A stretch of DNA of 64,000 bases from GCA-2705995 sp048267965 (lineage in GTDB: Bacteria > Bacteroidota > Bacteroidia > Flavobacteriales_G > Salibacteraceae), in assembly GCA_048267965.1 (NCBI GenBank), contig JBLWWK010000007.1, forward strand, positions 62,001 to 126,000, written 5' to 3'. Shown piece after piece: positions 25,803 to 34,119 of the stretch (position 1 is its first letter; the number at the start of each line of letters is the position of its first letter). The translations under genes were made by a program, and so were the position numbers. The notes under the pieces were generated by a model that made no database searches, was not told the DNA's origin, and saw nothing but the letters and a program-made list of their open reading frames with translations.

Positions 25803-26996
25803 TTACAATACTTTTTTGATAGAATTTACCATTTTATCTGCGAAATCTTTCATTTCGTCTTCGGTCCACGTAGATTTAATTCCTAATGAAATTAAACGAC
25901 CTACGTTTTCTTGTGCACCCGGTAAATCTAAGTTATGATAATCTTGAGGAGCTCCTAAATGGTGAATAGCCAATTTAGCTGGAGCTTTCAAGTCTTTTAC
26001 ATGATCCCACTGATTAATAAAGTGGTACATATTGGTAAACCAATAATTAAAACCGCCTAAACCATCTTCTGCTAATTGTTTAGCTGCTTTTTCTGCCAAC
26101 TCTTGGGTAGGCAAAAAGAAGTTTAAGAAAGTTCCAGAGTCACCTTCTGGGTCGTGCAGCAAACGGAAACTAATTTCGTTCACTTCGCTTAAGCGCTGTT
26201 TTAAATACGCTTTGTTTTTCAACTTAGCCGCTCTAATACTTTCTATTTTTCTTACTTGTGCTAAACCTACTGCTGCATTTAGTTCACTGATTCTGAAATT
26301 GGTTCCTACAATCGGGTGATCTTCCATACCGCGGTTAGACCCAATGTGGGTGTGACCATGATCAGAAAGCTGTTCCATTGTGTGGTACACTTCTTCTTCG
26401 TTGGTAATACAAATACCTCCTTCGCCAGCGGTAGTGATTTTAAAGAAATCCATTGAGAAAGCACCCGCTTTACCAAAAAGACCCACTGATTTGCCTTTGT
26501 AGAAAGATCCCATGGCTTGGCCAGCATCTTCTACTAACGTTAAGTTGTGTTTTTTACAAACTTCAACAATGGCATCCATGTCTCCTGGGGCACCGCACAT
26601 GTGTACAATTAAAACTGCTTTTGTTTTCGGAGTAAGGGCTTTTTCAATACTCTCAGCAGTTAAATTTAGTGTGTTATCTATATCGGCAAAAACGGGCAAA
26701 CCGCCAGCCCAAAGCACCGCTTCGATAGGAGCAACGTAGGTAAACGGAGGTACAATTACTTCGTCTCCAAAACCAATGCCAGCAGAAGCTAACATAGTAG
26801 AAACTGCGGTAGAACCAGAAGAAACAGCGTGCACATAAGGTGCATTAAGGTATTCTCCTAATGTGGTTTCCATTTCTTTGGCTTTCCACATTCCGTTTCT
26901 TAAATGTTCGTGGTTATATCTAAATAGACAAGTACTTTCTAGTACGTCATTCACTTCTTTGCGCTCTTCTGCGCCAAATACGTCCATTCCAGGCAT
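25803..26996 (-). CDS. kdnA: 8-amino-3,8-dideoxy-manno-octulosonate transaminase (KdnA-like)
   Basis: This DegT/DnrJ/EryC1-type sugar aminotransferase has 397 residues. The PLP-binding lysine is in SMDFFKITTAGEGG (Lys about 186), with the upstream EDAGQAMGS. KdnA uses glutamate to aminate the C8 aldehyde made by KdnB, giving Kdo8N for the LPS inner core. It is the first gene of a kdnA-kdnB unit (3-base gap) transcribed away from kdsB. A likely promoter, TATCTTTG, lies 25 bases upstream. The extent and motifs agree with a full-length enzyme. One 9-base copy of the dispersed motif lies at 26301. Confidence 0.9.
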   Translation of the reverse strand: MPGMDVFGAEERKEVNDVLESTCLFRYNHEHLRNGMWKAKEMETTLGEYLNAPYVHAVSSGSTAVSTMLASAGIGFGDEVIVPPFTYVAPIEAVLWAGGLPVFADIDNTLNLTAESIEKALTPKTKAVLIVHMCGAPGDMDAIVEVCKKHNLTLVEDAGQAMGSFYKGKSVGLFGKAGAFSMDFFKITTAGEGGICITNEEEVYHTMEQLSDHGHTHIGSNRGMEDHPIVGTNFRISELNAAVGLAQVRKIESIRAAKLKNKAYLKQRLSEVNEISFRLLHDPEGDSGTFLNFFLPTQELAEKAAKQLAEDGLGGFNYWFTNMYHFINQWDHVKDLKAPAKLAIHHLGAPQDYHNLDLPGAQENVGRLISLGIKSTWTEDEMKDFADKMVNSIKKVL

Positions 26997-27163
26997 AGGC
27001 TAAAAGATCTTTAATTTTCGACAAAGATAATATTTGGTAACTGCTGAGAAATTGCCTTGAAATCAAGATTGTGTTCCTACTGATACGAGAGAGCAAGTTC
27101 TTTACTTTAACATTACAAGCCCTTAAGGTAGGAACCGTATTTTTGCTGCTTAATTAAGAGTTT
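26997..27163. promoter_or_regulatory. Divergent promoter region kdnA / kdsB
   Basis: This 167-base gap separates the two halves of the Kdo8N locus. It contains a minus-strand -7 element (27029 to 27022, TATCTTTG) for kdnA and a plus-strand one (27138-27145, TATTTTTG) for kdsB. A partial copy of the dispersed motif (27073-27080) and a perfect copy (27127-27136) directly abut the kdsB -7 element. Shared control of both halves is plausible. Confidence 0.55.
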
Positions 27164-27937
27164 ATGGAATTTTTAGGGATTATTCCGGCTAGGTATGGAA
27201 GTACGCGTTTGGAAGGAAAACCGTTGGTAGACATTAACGGTAAATCGATGATTGAACGCGTTTATGAAAGAGCGTCAAAGGCACTTACTGATGTTGTGGT
27301 GGCTACAGACGATGAACGCATTATGGAAAAAGTGAAAAGCTTTGGAGGGAATGCTGTACTTACTTCTGCTGAGCATTCTACGGGAACCAATCGCTGTTTA
27401 GAAGCATTAGAAAAGGTAGAGACCAAAAGCGGTAAAAAATACGATGTGGTGGTGAATATTCAAGGAGACGAACCCATGATGCACCCATCACAATTAGAAG
27501 AATTGGTAGCGTGTTTTGAAGACCCAGCCTGCGAAATGTCTACATTGATTACGCCTGTAAAACGGTTAGACGATTTATTTAACGAAGGGGAGGTTTTTGT
27601 AACCTTCGATCAGAATAATTACGCCTTGTATTTTAGTCGTTCGGTAATTCCTTTTGTTCGCGGTTTAGATAAATCGAAATGGCTAAACCATACCACTATT
27701 TATAAACACTTAGGGTTGTATGCGTATACCGTTTCGGCTCTAAAAGATTTCTCAGCGATGGAAATGAGTCGTTTAGAAGAATTAGAATCGCTCGAGCAAT
27801 TGCGCTGGCTAGAGTCTGGTAGAAGAATGAAGGTAGCTATTTCTGCTCATGATTCTATACCTGTAGATACCATAGACGATTTAGAGCGAGTAAGAGAAAT
27901 GGTAAGAATTGAAGAAGGCCCAAGCTTATCTGAATAA
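27164..27937 (+). CDS. kdsB: 3-deoxy-manno-octulosonate cytidylyltransferase
   Basis: This is CMP-Kdo synthetase, 257 residues, full length. The nucleotidyltransferase signature IIPARYGSTRLEGKPL is at the N-terminus, NIQGDEPMM is near residue 100, and the C-terminal LEQLRWLESG region is present. It activates Kdo (or, in organisms with KdnA/KdnB, 8-amino-Kdo) with CTP for transfer to lipid A. Where KdnA/KdnB occur, KdsB-type enzymes may prefer Kdo8N. It heads the plus-strand part of the locus and is 47 bases before kdsA, which has its own -7 element. Confidence 0.96.
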   Translation: MEFLGIIPARYGSTRLEGKPLVDINGKSMIERVYERASKALTDVVVATDDERIMEKVKSFGGNAVLTSAEHSTGTNRCLEALEKVETKSGKKYDVVVNIQGDEPMMHPSQLEELVACFEDPACEMSTLITPVKRLDDLFNEGEVFVTFDQNNYALYFSRSVIPFVRGLDKSKWLNHTTIYKHLGLYAYTVSALKDFSAMEMSRLEELESLEQLRWLESGRRMKVAISAHDSIPVDTIDDLERVREMVRIEEGPSLSE

Positions 27938-27960
27938 GCACATAACACGGCTGAAAATTA

Positions 27961-27968
27961 TACTTTTG
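27961..27968 (+). promoter_or_regulatory. -7 promoter element of kdsA
   Basis: TACTTTTG (exact TAnnTTTG) lies between kdsB and kdsA, 16 bases before the kdsA ATG. This allows expression of kdsA independent of kdsB. Confidence 0.5.
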
Positions 27969-27984
27969 ACAAAATTTTCTTTAC

Positions 27985-28818
27985 ATGAGTAAAATTAAAG
28001 TAAACGTAGGCGATATAGAATGTGGAAACGATGAGTTGTTTCTAATTTCTGGACCGTGCGTAATTGAGAAAGAAGACGTAATGATGCGCACTGCTGAAGA
28101 GATTAAGCGCGTTTCTGAACGTTTAAATATACCAGTGATTTATAAATCATCTTTTCAAAAAGATAACAGAAGCTCTGTAGATTATTACATGGGTCCTGGA
28201 ATGGATGAAGGATTAAAAATTCTTCAAAAAGTAAAAGAAGATTTTGGTTTTCCGTTACTTACCGATATTCACTACCCAGAGCAAGCAGCTGCTGCGGCAG
28301 AAGTAGTAGATGTTATTCAAATTCCGGCTTATTTGTGTATGCAAACCACCTTAATGGTAGAAGCAGCCAAAACACAAAAAACCATCAACATAAAGCATGG
28401 TCAGTTTTTAGCACCAGAAAACATGAACAAGCCTGTTGCTAAGGTAGAATCTCAAGGCAACAACAAAATTATTTTAACCGAAAGAGGTTACACTTTTGGT
28501 TACAACGATATGGTAGTAGACCCAAGAAGTTTTTACGAAATGGGAAAAACGGGCTACCCAATTGTTTTTGATGTAACACACTCAATTAGAAAATACGGTA
28601 TTCCAAGTGCAGACCCATCAGGGGGAGCGCGCCAATACTTAGGTGTTTTAGGTAGAGCGGGCGTGGCAGCTGGAGTAGATGGTTTATTCGTAGAAACACA
28701 TCCTTGCCCAAGTGAGGCGTTATGTGATGCCGCTAGTCAGTTAGACATGACTCAGCTAGAAGAGTTTTTAAAGCCATTAATTGAGTTACATCAAGTAGAA
28801 GTAAAATACAGACAATAA
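27985..28818 (+). CDS. kdsA: 3-deoxy-8-phosphooctulonate synthase
   Basis: This is Kdo-8-phosphate synthase, 277 residues. It condenses phosphoenolpyruvate with D-arabinose 5-phosphate. The family markers are clear: ISGPCVIE near residue 20, YKSSFQKDNRSS near 52, KHGQFLAPENM near 137, and FDVTHS near 195. The need for arabinose 5-phosphate matters here because no KdsD isomerase gene is present in the window. The next gene downstream (73 bases) carries a KdsD-type CBS pair on a different catalytic domain. Confidence 0.97.
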   Translation: MSKIKVNVGDIECGNDELFLISGPCVIEKEDVMMRTAEEIKRVSERLNIPVIYKSSFQKDNRSSVDYYMGPGMDEGLKILQKVKEDFGFPLLTDIHYPEQAAAAAEVVDVIQIPAYLCMQTTLMVEAAKTQKTINIKHGQFLAPENMNKPVAKVESQGNNKIILTERGYTFGYNDMVVDPRSFYEMGKTGYPIVFDVTHSIRKYGIPSADPSGGARQYLGVLGRAGVAAGVDGLFVETHPCPSEALCDAASQLDMTQLEEFLKPLIELHQVEVKYRQ

Positions 28819-28891
28819 GCGTTTAAAACCTTTATAGCATATTTGCAGCACGAAACAAACTGCGATTAAAAAATTCGAACACAATACACGC

Positions 28892-29911
28892 ATGGAGTTA
28901 TATTTAGATTCAGCAGACATTAATGAGATTAAAGAAGCTTTCGAACTTGGTTTCTTGTCTGGTTTAACAACCACCCCTACTTTTATGCACCGTCATGGAA
29001 TTACTGATATTGACGGAACTATCTTAGAATTAGCGAAAATTGTTCCTGTACTTCAAATTGAAGCATTAGGCGAAACCGCAGAAGAAATTGTTGCTGAAGC
29101 AAGACGTCAAGATGCTTTAGGTCTAGACAGAGAAAAAACAGTTTACAAAATTCCTATCTCTTTAGAAGGTGTTAAGGCTTGTCGAATTTTAAGAAACGAA
29201 GGCTATTTAGTAAACATCCACTTAGTGTATACGCTTCAACAAGCATACATGGCAATGGAAGCAGGCGCAACGTATGTTTGCCCATTGGTAGGCCGTTTAC
29301 AAGATCAAGGTACTGATGCTTTAGCATTGGTTCAACAATGTGTAGAAGCAGTAGAATATTACGGTTACGATACCAAAATTATGTTCTCTTCTGTTCGCCA
29401 CTCAGAGCACGTAAGAAACGCAATTAACATTGGTGTGCATACCATTACTGTTCCTTGGAAGGTAATGAAACAGCTTACAGAGAACCACTTTACAACCATT
29501 GGTACTCAGCAATTCTTCGAGCACACCCGTTTAATGACGGTAAAAGTTAGCGAAGTAATCAACAATAAAAACCCACAAGTAACAGGCGAAGAAACAATCA
29601 CAGACTGCTTAGTGAAAATGACAGCAGGTGGTTTCGGAGCAGTTACTGTAGTAGATGCAGATGCGAAAGCAATCGGAATCTTTACCGATGGCGATTTACG
29701 TAGATTAATCGAAGCTAACGGTGCAGAAGCAGTAAACAAGAAAGTAGCTGAATTAGACTTAAAAGAACCATTAAGCATCGATGGTGGCGAATTGTTAATT
29801 CAGGCGCAAGAAATCTTCAAAGCCAAAAAAGTAGACGAACTTGTAGTTACCGAAAATGGTAAAGTTATTGGTATGATGGATGTTCAAGATCTTGTAAAAG
29901 CAAATAGCTAA
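28892..29911 (+). CDS. Transaldolase-family domain fused to a KdsD-type CBS pair
   Basis: The protein has 339 residues. Residues 1-220 form a transaldolase/fructose-6-phosphate aldolase (TalC/MipB) barrel with the start MELYLDSAD (Asp 6) and the Schiff-base lysine in YKIPIS (Lys 86). Two conserved active-site positions differ: the Asn of TTNP is Thr 28 (TTTPTF), and the Thr of the N.T motif is His 110 (VNIHLVY). Residues about 236-339 form two CBS motifs. GIFTDGDLRR and GMMDVQDLVKA match the CBS tail of arabinose-5-phosphate isomerase KdsD, while the SIS isomerase domain is absent. The gene sits between kdsA and kdsC. I infer a role in supplying or controlling arabinose 5-phosphate for KdsA; the reaction is unproven. 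Confidence 0.82.
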   Translation: MELYLDSADINEIKEAFELGFLSGLTTTPTFMHRHGITDIDGTILELAKIVPVLQIEALGETAEEIVAEARRQDALGLDREKTVYKIPISLEGVKACRILRNEGYLVNIHLVYTLQQAYMAMEAGATYVCPLVGRLQDQGTDALALVQQCVEAVEYYGYDTKIMFSSVRHSEHVRNAINIGVHTITVPWKVMKQLTENHFTTIGTQQFFEHTRLMTVKVSEVINNKNPQVTGEETITDCLVKMTAGGFGAVTVVDADAKAIGIFTDGDLRRLIEANGAEAVNKKVAELDLKEPLSIDGGELLIQAQEIFKAKKVDELVVTENGKVIGMMDVQDLVKANS

Positions 29912-29944
29912 ACAAGGTGCAAGCATCTTACAAAATATTTCAAG

Positions 29945-29978
29945 AAAAGGGAGGTGAATTCGTTTCATCTCCCTTTTT
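29945..29978 (+). terminator. Terminator-like hairpin ending at the kdsC start codon
   Basis: AAAAGGGAGGTGAA (29945-29958) pairs with TTCATCTCCCTTTT (29964-29977), with one G-T wobble, around a TTCGT loop. A T-run follows, and the kdsC ATG is at 29980. It has all features of an intrinsic terminator for the preceding gene, yet lies in the leader of kdsC. It may act as an attenuator or hide the ribosome entry site. Confidence 0.7.
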
Positions 29979-29979
29979 A

Positions 29980-30606
29980 ATGAAAGAAAAGCTGCAAAAC
30001 ATCAAAGCCGTTCTTTTCGACTGGGATGGGGTTTTTCATAGAGGTTACAAAAACGAAACCCGCACCAGTAGCTTTAGCGAAGCCGATTCTATGGGCGTGA
30101 ATATGCTCCGTTTTGGGCTTTACTTGCAGCAAAATCAACAAATTCCTTTTACTGCAATTATCACGGGCGAAAACAACCCCACGGCAGAATACTGGGCGCA
30201 ACGAGAACACCTTGATGCCGTAATTCAAGGAGCTAAAGACAAACGAAAAGCTGTAGACTATTTGCAGAAAGAATTCGGTATTTCAGCCGAAGAAATTCTC
30301 TTTGTTTTCGATGATATTCTCGATTTATCGTTAGCCGAAAGAGTTGGAGCCCGCTGTTTAATTCAAAAACCTGCCAATCCGTTGTTTATCGATTTCTGTA
30401 GGAACCGTAAACTCGTTGATTATATCACCTTTTCTACCGGTGCAGAACACGCTGTTCGTGAAGTTTCAGAAGTAGCGTTATCTCTTCTAGGAAGGTTAGA
30501 AGAAACCATTGAAAAGCGCATGCAATTCGATGGAGAATACGCAGAGTATTTAGCCATTCGCCAAGCCAAACAAACGCAACTTTTGGGTGCTAACGACCTA
30601 GGTTAA
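29980..30606 (+). CDS. KdsC-like HAD phosphatase
   Basis: The protein has 208 residues from the ATG at 29980. A GTG 63 bases upstream would run through the hairpin and add a tail before the catalytic motif, so the ATG is preferred. It is a class C0 HAD phosphatase: DWDG (motif I, about residue 13), ITGENN (motif II), a lysine in GAKDKRKAV, and FDDILD (motif IV). The order and GAEHAVREVSE near residue 160 match KdsC, which dephosphorylates Kdo-8-phosphate. The protein is somewhat longer than E. coli KdsC. Position after kdsA and the transaldolase-CBS gene supports the role. Confidence 0.82.
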   Translation: MKEKLQNIKAVLFDWDGVFHRGYKNETRTSSFSEADSMGVNMLRFGLYLQQNQQIPFTAIITGENNPTAEYWAQREHLDAVIQGAKDKRKAVDYLQKEFGISAEEILFVFDDILDLSLAERVGARCLIQKPANPLFIDFCRNRKLVDYITFSTGAEHAVREVSEVALSLLGRLEETIEKRMQFDGEYAEYLAIRQAKQTQLLGANDLG

Positions 30607-30639
30607 ATTGCCAAAAATCAATCTATTTTCTTTTTTTGA

Positions 30640-31641
30640 CTATAAAAACCAATACGATTTTCCGTGTTGTAAATGGTAAGATTGTAGTGCGTTGTCTAAT
30701 GCTGAAAATGCGGGTTGGGGCGGATAAACACATACCAAAACCTGAGCAGATTCAATATTTTCTAGTGCCGAAAATTCTTCAGTAGCTTTGCCTTGAATCC
30801 CCAGCCAACGGAAACGGATAGAGTGGTTAGAAAGAAACGATTTCACCTTTTCGGCTTTTTGGTTTTCTCCCAGCACCACAACGGTGCCCGATTTTTTTAG
30901 CTTATTTTTTATCCAATAATCAAGTTTTAATTGAAAAAACGAGCTTTGATCGTAGACCTCAGAATTACGAGAAGTTCTGTAAGAATGATCACGCCAATAG
31001 TGGGTAACCTCCGTAGAGCTAACCACTTCTTTTTTTGCATTGAGCCACTTTAAAACTAAATCGTAATCTTCGGGGTAATTCAAGGCTTCAAAACCACCTA
31101 TTTCTTCAATCAAGTTTCTGTGAACTAACCAGTTGGGCGATGCAATTACACATTCTCGATACATCCAATCGTGATGATCTTTCTTTTCGCAGCGTTGATT
31201 AATCCAATGTTGGTAAGCTAAATAGCCGTCAGAAATCGGGTTCCTACCGAAATAGGCAACCTTGCCTGTTGCAATAGCAGTTGGCTTTTTCACCAAGAGT
31301 TCGAGAAGTGTTTCTAGCTTTTTTTCGGGCATTTTATCATCGGCATCCATGCGGTGAATAAGTTGGCCTCGGCAACGTTGGTAGGCGGTAGAAAGGGCGT
31401 CAATAATTCCATTTCCCATATTATTTTGCCATTTTATGCGAGAATCTTGTGAAGAAAAATGCGCCAAGATAGATGCAGAATTATCGGTGCTAGAATCGTT
31501 AATGGCCCAAACCTCCCAGTGGGTGTAGGTTTGATTCAAAATAGACAAAAAGCATTCTTCTAACCATTTTTCAGCATTTTTTACGGGTATCAGTATAGAA
31601 ATTAATGGATTCGAAAAATCTTCTTGTAACTTGGTAATCAT
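30640..31641 (-). CDS. GT2 family glycosyltransferase with extra C-terminal domain
   Basis: The protein has 333 residues. The N-terminal GT-A domain (about 10-230) has ISILIPVKNAE, NDSSTDNS and the metal-binding HRMDADD. The last 85 residues or so form a separate small alpha/beta domain (starting VVVLGENQKAEKV) resembling a Rossmann-type fold that is not part of GT2. Placement next to the Kdo8N locus (convergent, 33 bases from kdsC) suggests a role in LPS or other surface glycans, but donor and acceptor are unknown. A dispersed 10-mer lies at 31239. Confidence 0.82.
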   Translation of the reverse strand: MITKLQEDFSNPLISILIPVKNAEKWLEECFLSILNQTYTHWEVWAINDSSTDNSASILAHFSSQDSRIKWQNNMGNGIIDALSTAYQRCRGQLIHRMDADDKMPEKKLETLLELLVKKPTAIATGKVAYFGRNPISDGYLAYQHWINQRCEKKDHHDWMYRECVIASPNWLVHRNLIEEIGGFEALNYPEDYDLVLKWLNAKKEVVSSTEVTHYWRDHSYRTSRNSEVYDQSSFFQLKLDYWIKNKLKKSGTVVVLGENQKAEKVKSFLSNHSIRFRWLGIQGKATEEFSALENIESAQVLVCVYPPQPAFSALDNALQSYHLQHGKSYWFL

Positions 31642-31679
31642 TTGAGAAAAAGCATTGTTACTTAATTAAAATCGAAGTT

Positions 31680-32258
31680 ATGAGTTTTAAAATTGCCGTA
31701 ATATACGGTTCTGTTCGATCTGAACGCCAAGGTATCAAGGCGGCTAAGTTTTTGGCCAATCAATTAGAAAAAAGAAATCACGAAGTAGTGTTAATTGACG
31801 CGTTAGAAGCCAACTTTCCACTGCTCGATAAAATGCTGAAAGAGTATCCAGAAGGGGAAGCGCCCAGCAATATACAATCGGTAGGAACCCAATTACAACA
31901 GGCCGATGGTTTTGTAATTGTAAGTGGTGAATACAATCACAGTATTCCACCTGCATTAAAGAATTTACTCGACCATTTTCAGCAAGAATATTACTTTAAA
32001 CCTAGCGCTATTGCCACGTATTCTGCAGGGCCGTTTGGCGGAGTGAGAGCGGCTGTGCATTTACGAGCTATCACGGGTGAATTGGGTATGCCAAGCATTT
32101 CGTCTATGTTTCCTATTTCTAAAGTGCAGAGCTCTTTTACCGAAGAAGGAGAAGCCATTGACGAGGCATATAACCGAAGAGTTCAGCGTTTTTTCGATGA
32201 GTTTGAATGGTATTTAACAGCTTTAAAACAACAAAGGCAACAAGGCACCCCTTATTAA
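31680..32258 (+). CDS. NADPH-dependent FMN reductase
   Basis: This 192-residue flavodoxin-like protein starts IAVIYGSVRSER and has the FMN/NADPH-binding segment VSGEYNHSIPPALKNLLD near residue 80. Members reduce FMN, quinones, azo dyes or metal ions with NAD(P)H in the cytoplasm. The precise substrate is unknown. It is divergent from the glycosyltransferase gene (38-base gap) and lies 39 bases before the ypdA-like gene, which has its own -7 element. A dispersed 10-mer is at 31880. Confidence 0.88.
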   Translation: MSFKIAVIYGSVRSERQGIKAAKFLANQLEKRNHEVVLIDALEANFPLLDKMLKEYPEGEAPSNIQSVGTQLQQADGFVIVSGEYNHSIPPALKNLLDHFQQEYYFKPSAIATYSAGPFGGVRAAVHLRAITGELGMPSISSMFPISKVQSSFTEEGEAIDEAYNRRVQRFFDEFEWYLTALKQQRQQGTPY

Positions 32259-32282
32259 AACGCAGGTAAACATTGGGCGTTT

Positions 32283-32290
32283 TACTTTTG
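32283..32290 (+). promoter_or_regulatory. -7 element 7 bases before the ypdA-like ATG
   Basis: TACTTTTG matches TAnnTTTG and ends 7 bases before the ATG, leaving almost no 5' leader. Confidence 0.5.
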
Positions 32291-32297
32291 TGAAATC

Positions 32298-33269
32298 ATG
32301 GAAAATAGCTGGGATGTAATTATTGTAGGAGCCGGTCCTATTGGGCTAGCATGTGGAATTGAAGCAGAAAAACAACAACTCTCTTACTGTATTTTTGATA
32401 AAGAAGCGTTGGTGAATTCGATTTACCATTATCCGCTAGGGATGACTTTCTTTTCTTCATCAGAAAAGTTAGAGATTGGTGGTGTTCCGTTTGTTTCGCA
32501 TCAGCCTAAACCTACTAGAAACGAAGCGTTAGAGTATTACCGAAGAGTAACTCAAAAGTGGAATTTAAACCTGAAATTGTACGAAGAAATTGGTCAAATT
32601 TCATCTTTTGAAGAAGGTTTTGCTGTAGAAACGGCAAAAGGTTCCTACCGAGCTAAGAAAATTGTAGTCGCTACGGGTTTTTACGATTTGCCGCATAAAA
32701 TGAATGTTTTGGGAGAAGATTTACCTAAAGTGATGCATTATTACCGAGAGCCACATCCGTTTTACGGACAAAAAGTAGTGGTAGTGGGAGCATCAAATTC
32801 TTCGGTAGATGCTGCGCTAGAATGCTACCGAAAAGGAGCTGAGGTAACCATGTTAGTGCGAGGCAACCAAATTGGCGAACGCGTAAAATACTGGGTGAAA
32901 CCCGATATTGAAAATCGTATTGCAGAAGGAGCCATTCAAGCATTTTTTAATGCCACTATTCAAGAAATTACTCCTCATTCTGTGCGTTTTAATTACCAAG
33001 GTGAATCGAAAGAAATTCCCAACGATTTTGTACTGGCCTTAACGGGGTATGAACCCAATTTTGAGTTTTTAGAAAGAATGGGAATTGAGTTTGAAAACGA
33101 TGAGTTTAGAACACCAAGCCATTTGCCAGCTACCATGGAAACCAATGTAAAAGGGGTTTACTTAGCAGGGGTAATCTGCGGTGGTTTACAAACCAATAAA
33201 TGGTTTATAGAGAATTCTCGCGTTCATGCCGAAATAATTATGAATACTATTGCGAAGCAATTAAAATAG
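32298..33269 (+). CDS. ypdA: YpdA-like FAD-dependent disulfide reductase
   Basis: This FAD/NADPH oxidoreductase has 323 residues. It has an FAD-binding GAGPIGLACGIEAE at the N-terminus, NSIYHYPLGMTFFSSSEKLEIG near residue 40 as in the YpdA group, and a second dinucleotide site VVGASNSSVDAALE near residue 160. No CXXC redox motif is present, in agreement with YpdA. In Firmicutes YpdA recycles bacillithiol disulfide, and many Bacteroidota also make bacillithiol; whether this organism does cannot be seen here. It is 24 bases from the exonuclease III gene in the same direction and is likely co-transcribed with it. Confidence 0.88.
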   Translation: MENSWDVIIVGAGPIGLACGIEAEKQQLSYCIFDKEALVNSIYHYPLGMTFFSSSEKLEIGGVPFVSHQPKPTRNEALEYYRRVTQKWNLNLKLYEEIGQISSFEEGFAVETAKGSYRAKKIVVATGFYDLPHKMNVLGEDLPKVMHYYREPHPFYGQKVVVVGASNSSVDAALECYRKGAEVTMLVRGNQIGERVKYWVKPDIENRIAEGAIQAFFNATIQEITPHSVRFNYQGESKEIPNDFVLALTGYEPNFEFLERMGIEFENDEFRTPSHLPATMETNVKGVYLAGVICGGLQTNKWFIENSRVHAEIIMNTIAKQLK

Positions 33270-33293
33270 AATCTACCTAAACAGAAGCCGAAT

Positions 33294-34055
33294 ATGAAGC
33301 TGATTTCTTGGAATGTAAACGGAATTAGAGCCGTTGTAAAAAAAGATTTTTTATCAGAAGTTGAAAAAATGAATCCAGATGTGTTGTGTTTGCAAGAAAC
33401 CAAAGCACAAGACGATCAAGTGGTAGAAGCGCTTGAAGAGTTAAAAGGCTACCATATTTATAGCAACTCTGCAGAGCGAAAAGGATACAGTGGTACGGCT
33501 ATCTTATCGAAAGAAAAACCAATTTCGGTACAGAGTGATTTAGGCATCGAAGAGCACGACCAAGAAGGAAGGGTGCTCACCGCAGAATTCGAAAATTTCT
33601 ACTTGGTGAATACCTATGTTCCGAACAGTGGTCAGCAATTAGTGCGTTTAGATTACCGAGAAACTTGGGACGAGGCATTAAGAAATCACCTTGCTAAGTT
33701 AGAAGCCACTAAACCCGTAATGTTATGCGGAGATTTAAATGTGGCGCACCAAGAGATAGATATTGCTCGTCCTAAATCGAACTACAACAAAAGCGCTGGT
33801 TATACGCAACGAGAAATAGATGGTTTAACAGCCCATTTAGATGCTGGTTATGTAGATTCTTGGCGAGTGCAACATCCTGAAGAAGTGAAATATTCTTGGT
33901 GGAGTTACCGAATGGGAGCAAGAAAGAAAAACATTGGTTGGCGGTTAGATTATTTCTTGGTGAGCGAAAAACTGATGCCCCATGTGCAAGAAACTTTTAT
34001 CTTAAACGATGTAATGGGATCTGACCATTGCCCGGTAGGTTTAGAAATCGACTAA
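33294..34055 (+). CDS. xth: Exodeoxyribonuclease III
   Basis: This AP endonuclease/3'-5' exonuclease has 253 residues. Motifs in order are SWNVNGIRA (metal-binding Asn), CLQETKA (catalytic Glu near residue 35), GDLNVAH (near 145) and GSDHCPVGLEID (His and Asp at the C-terminus). It cuts at abasic sites during base-excision repair. It lies 24 bases after the ypdA-like gene. The mechanosensitive channel gene starts 64 bases later. Confidence 0.95.
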   Translation: MKLISWNVNGIRAVVKKDFLSEVEKMNPDVLCLQETKAQDDQVVEALEELKGYHIYSNSAERKGYSGTAILSKEKPISVQSDLGIEEHDQEGRVLTAEFENFYLVNTYVPNSGQQLVRLDYRETWDEALRNHLAKLEATKPVMLCGDLNVAHQEIDIARPKSNYNKSAGYTQREIDGLTAHLDAGYVDSWRVQHPEEVKYSWWSYRMGARKKNIGWRLDYFLVSEKLMPHVQETFILNDVMGSDHCPVGLEID

Positions 34056-34119
34056 ACCAGCCAAAAAAGTTAAATGGTTATTTTTAAAGATACTAGAGTA
34101 AAAAACAATTGAGCATACC

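Noticed and set aside
26997..27163. tRNA or other stable RNA in the kdnA-kdsB gap
   Set aside because: No cloverleaf, TTCGAAT-type T-loop or CCA end was found here or in any other gap of the window.
29917..29979. GTG start at 29917 for the KdsC-like protein
   Set aside because: It would translate through a terminator-like hairpin and place 21 extra residues before the catalytic DWDG motif, unlike KdsC proteins.
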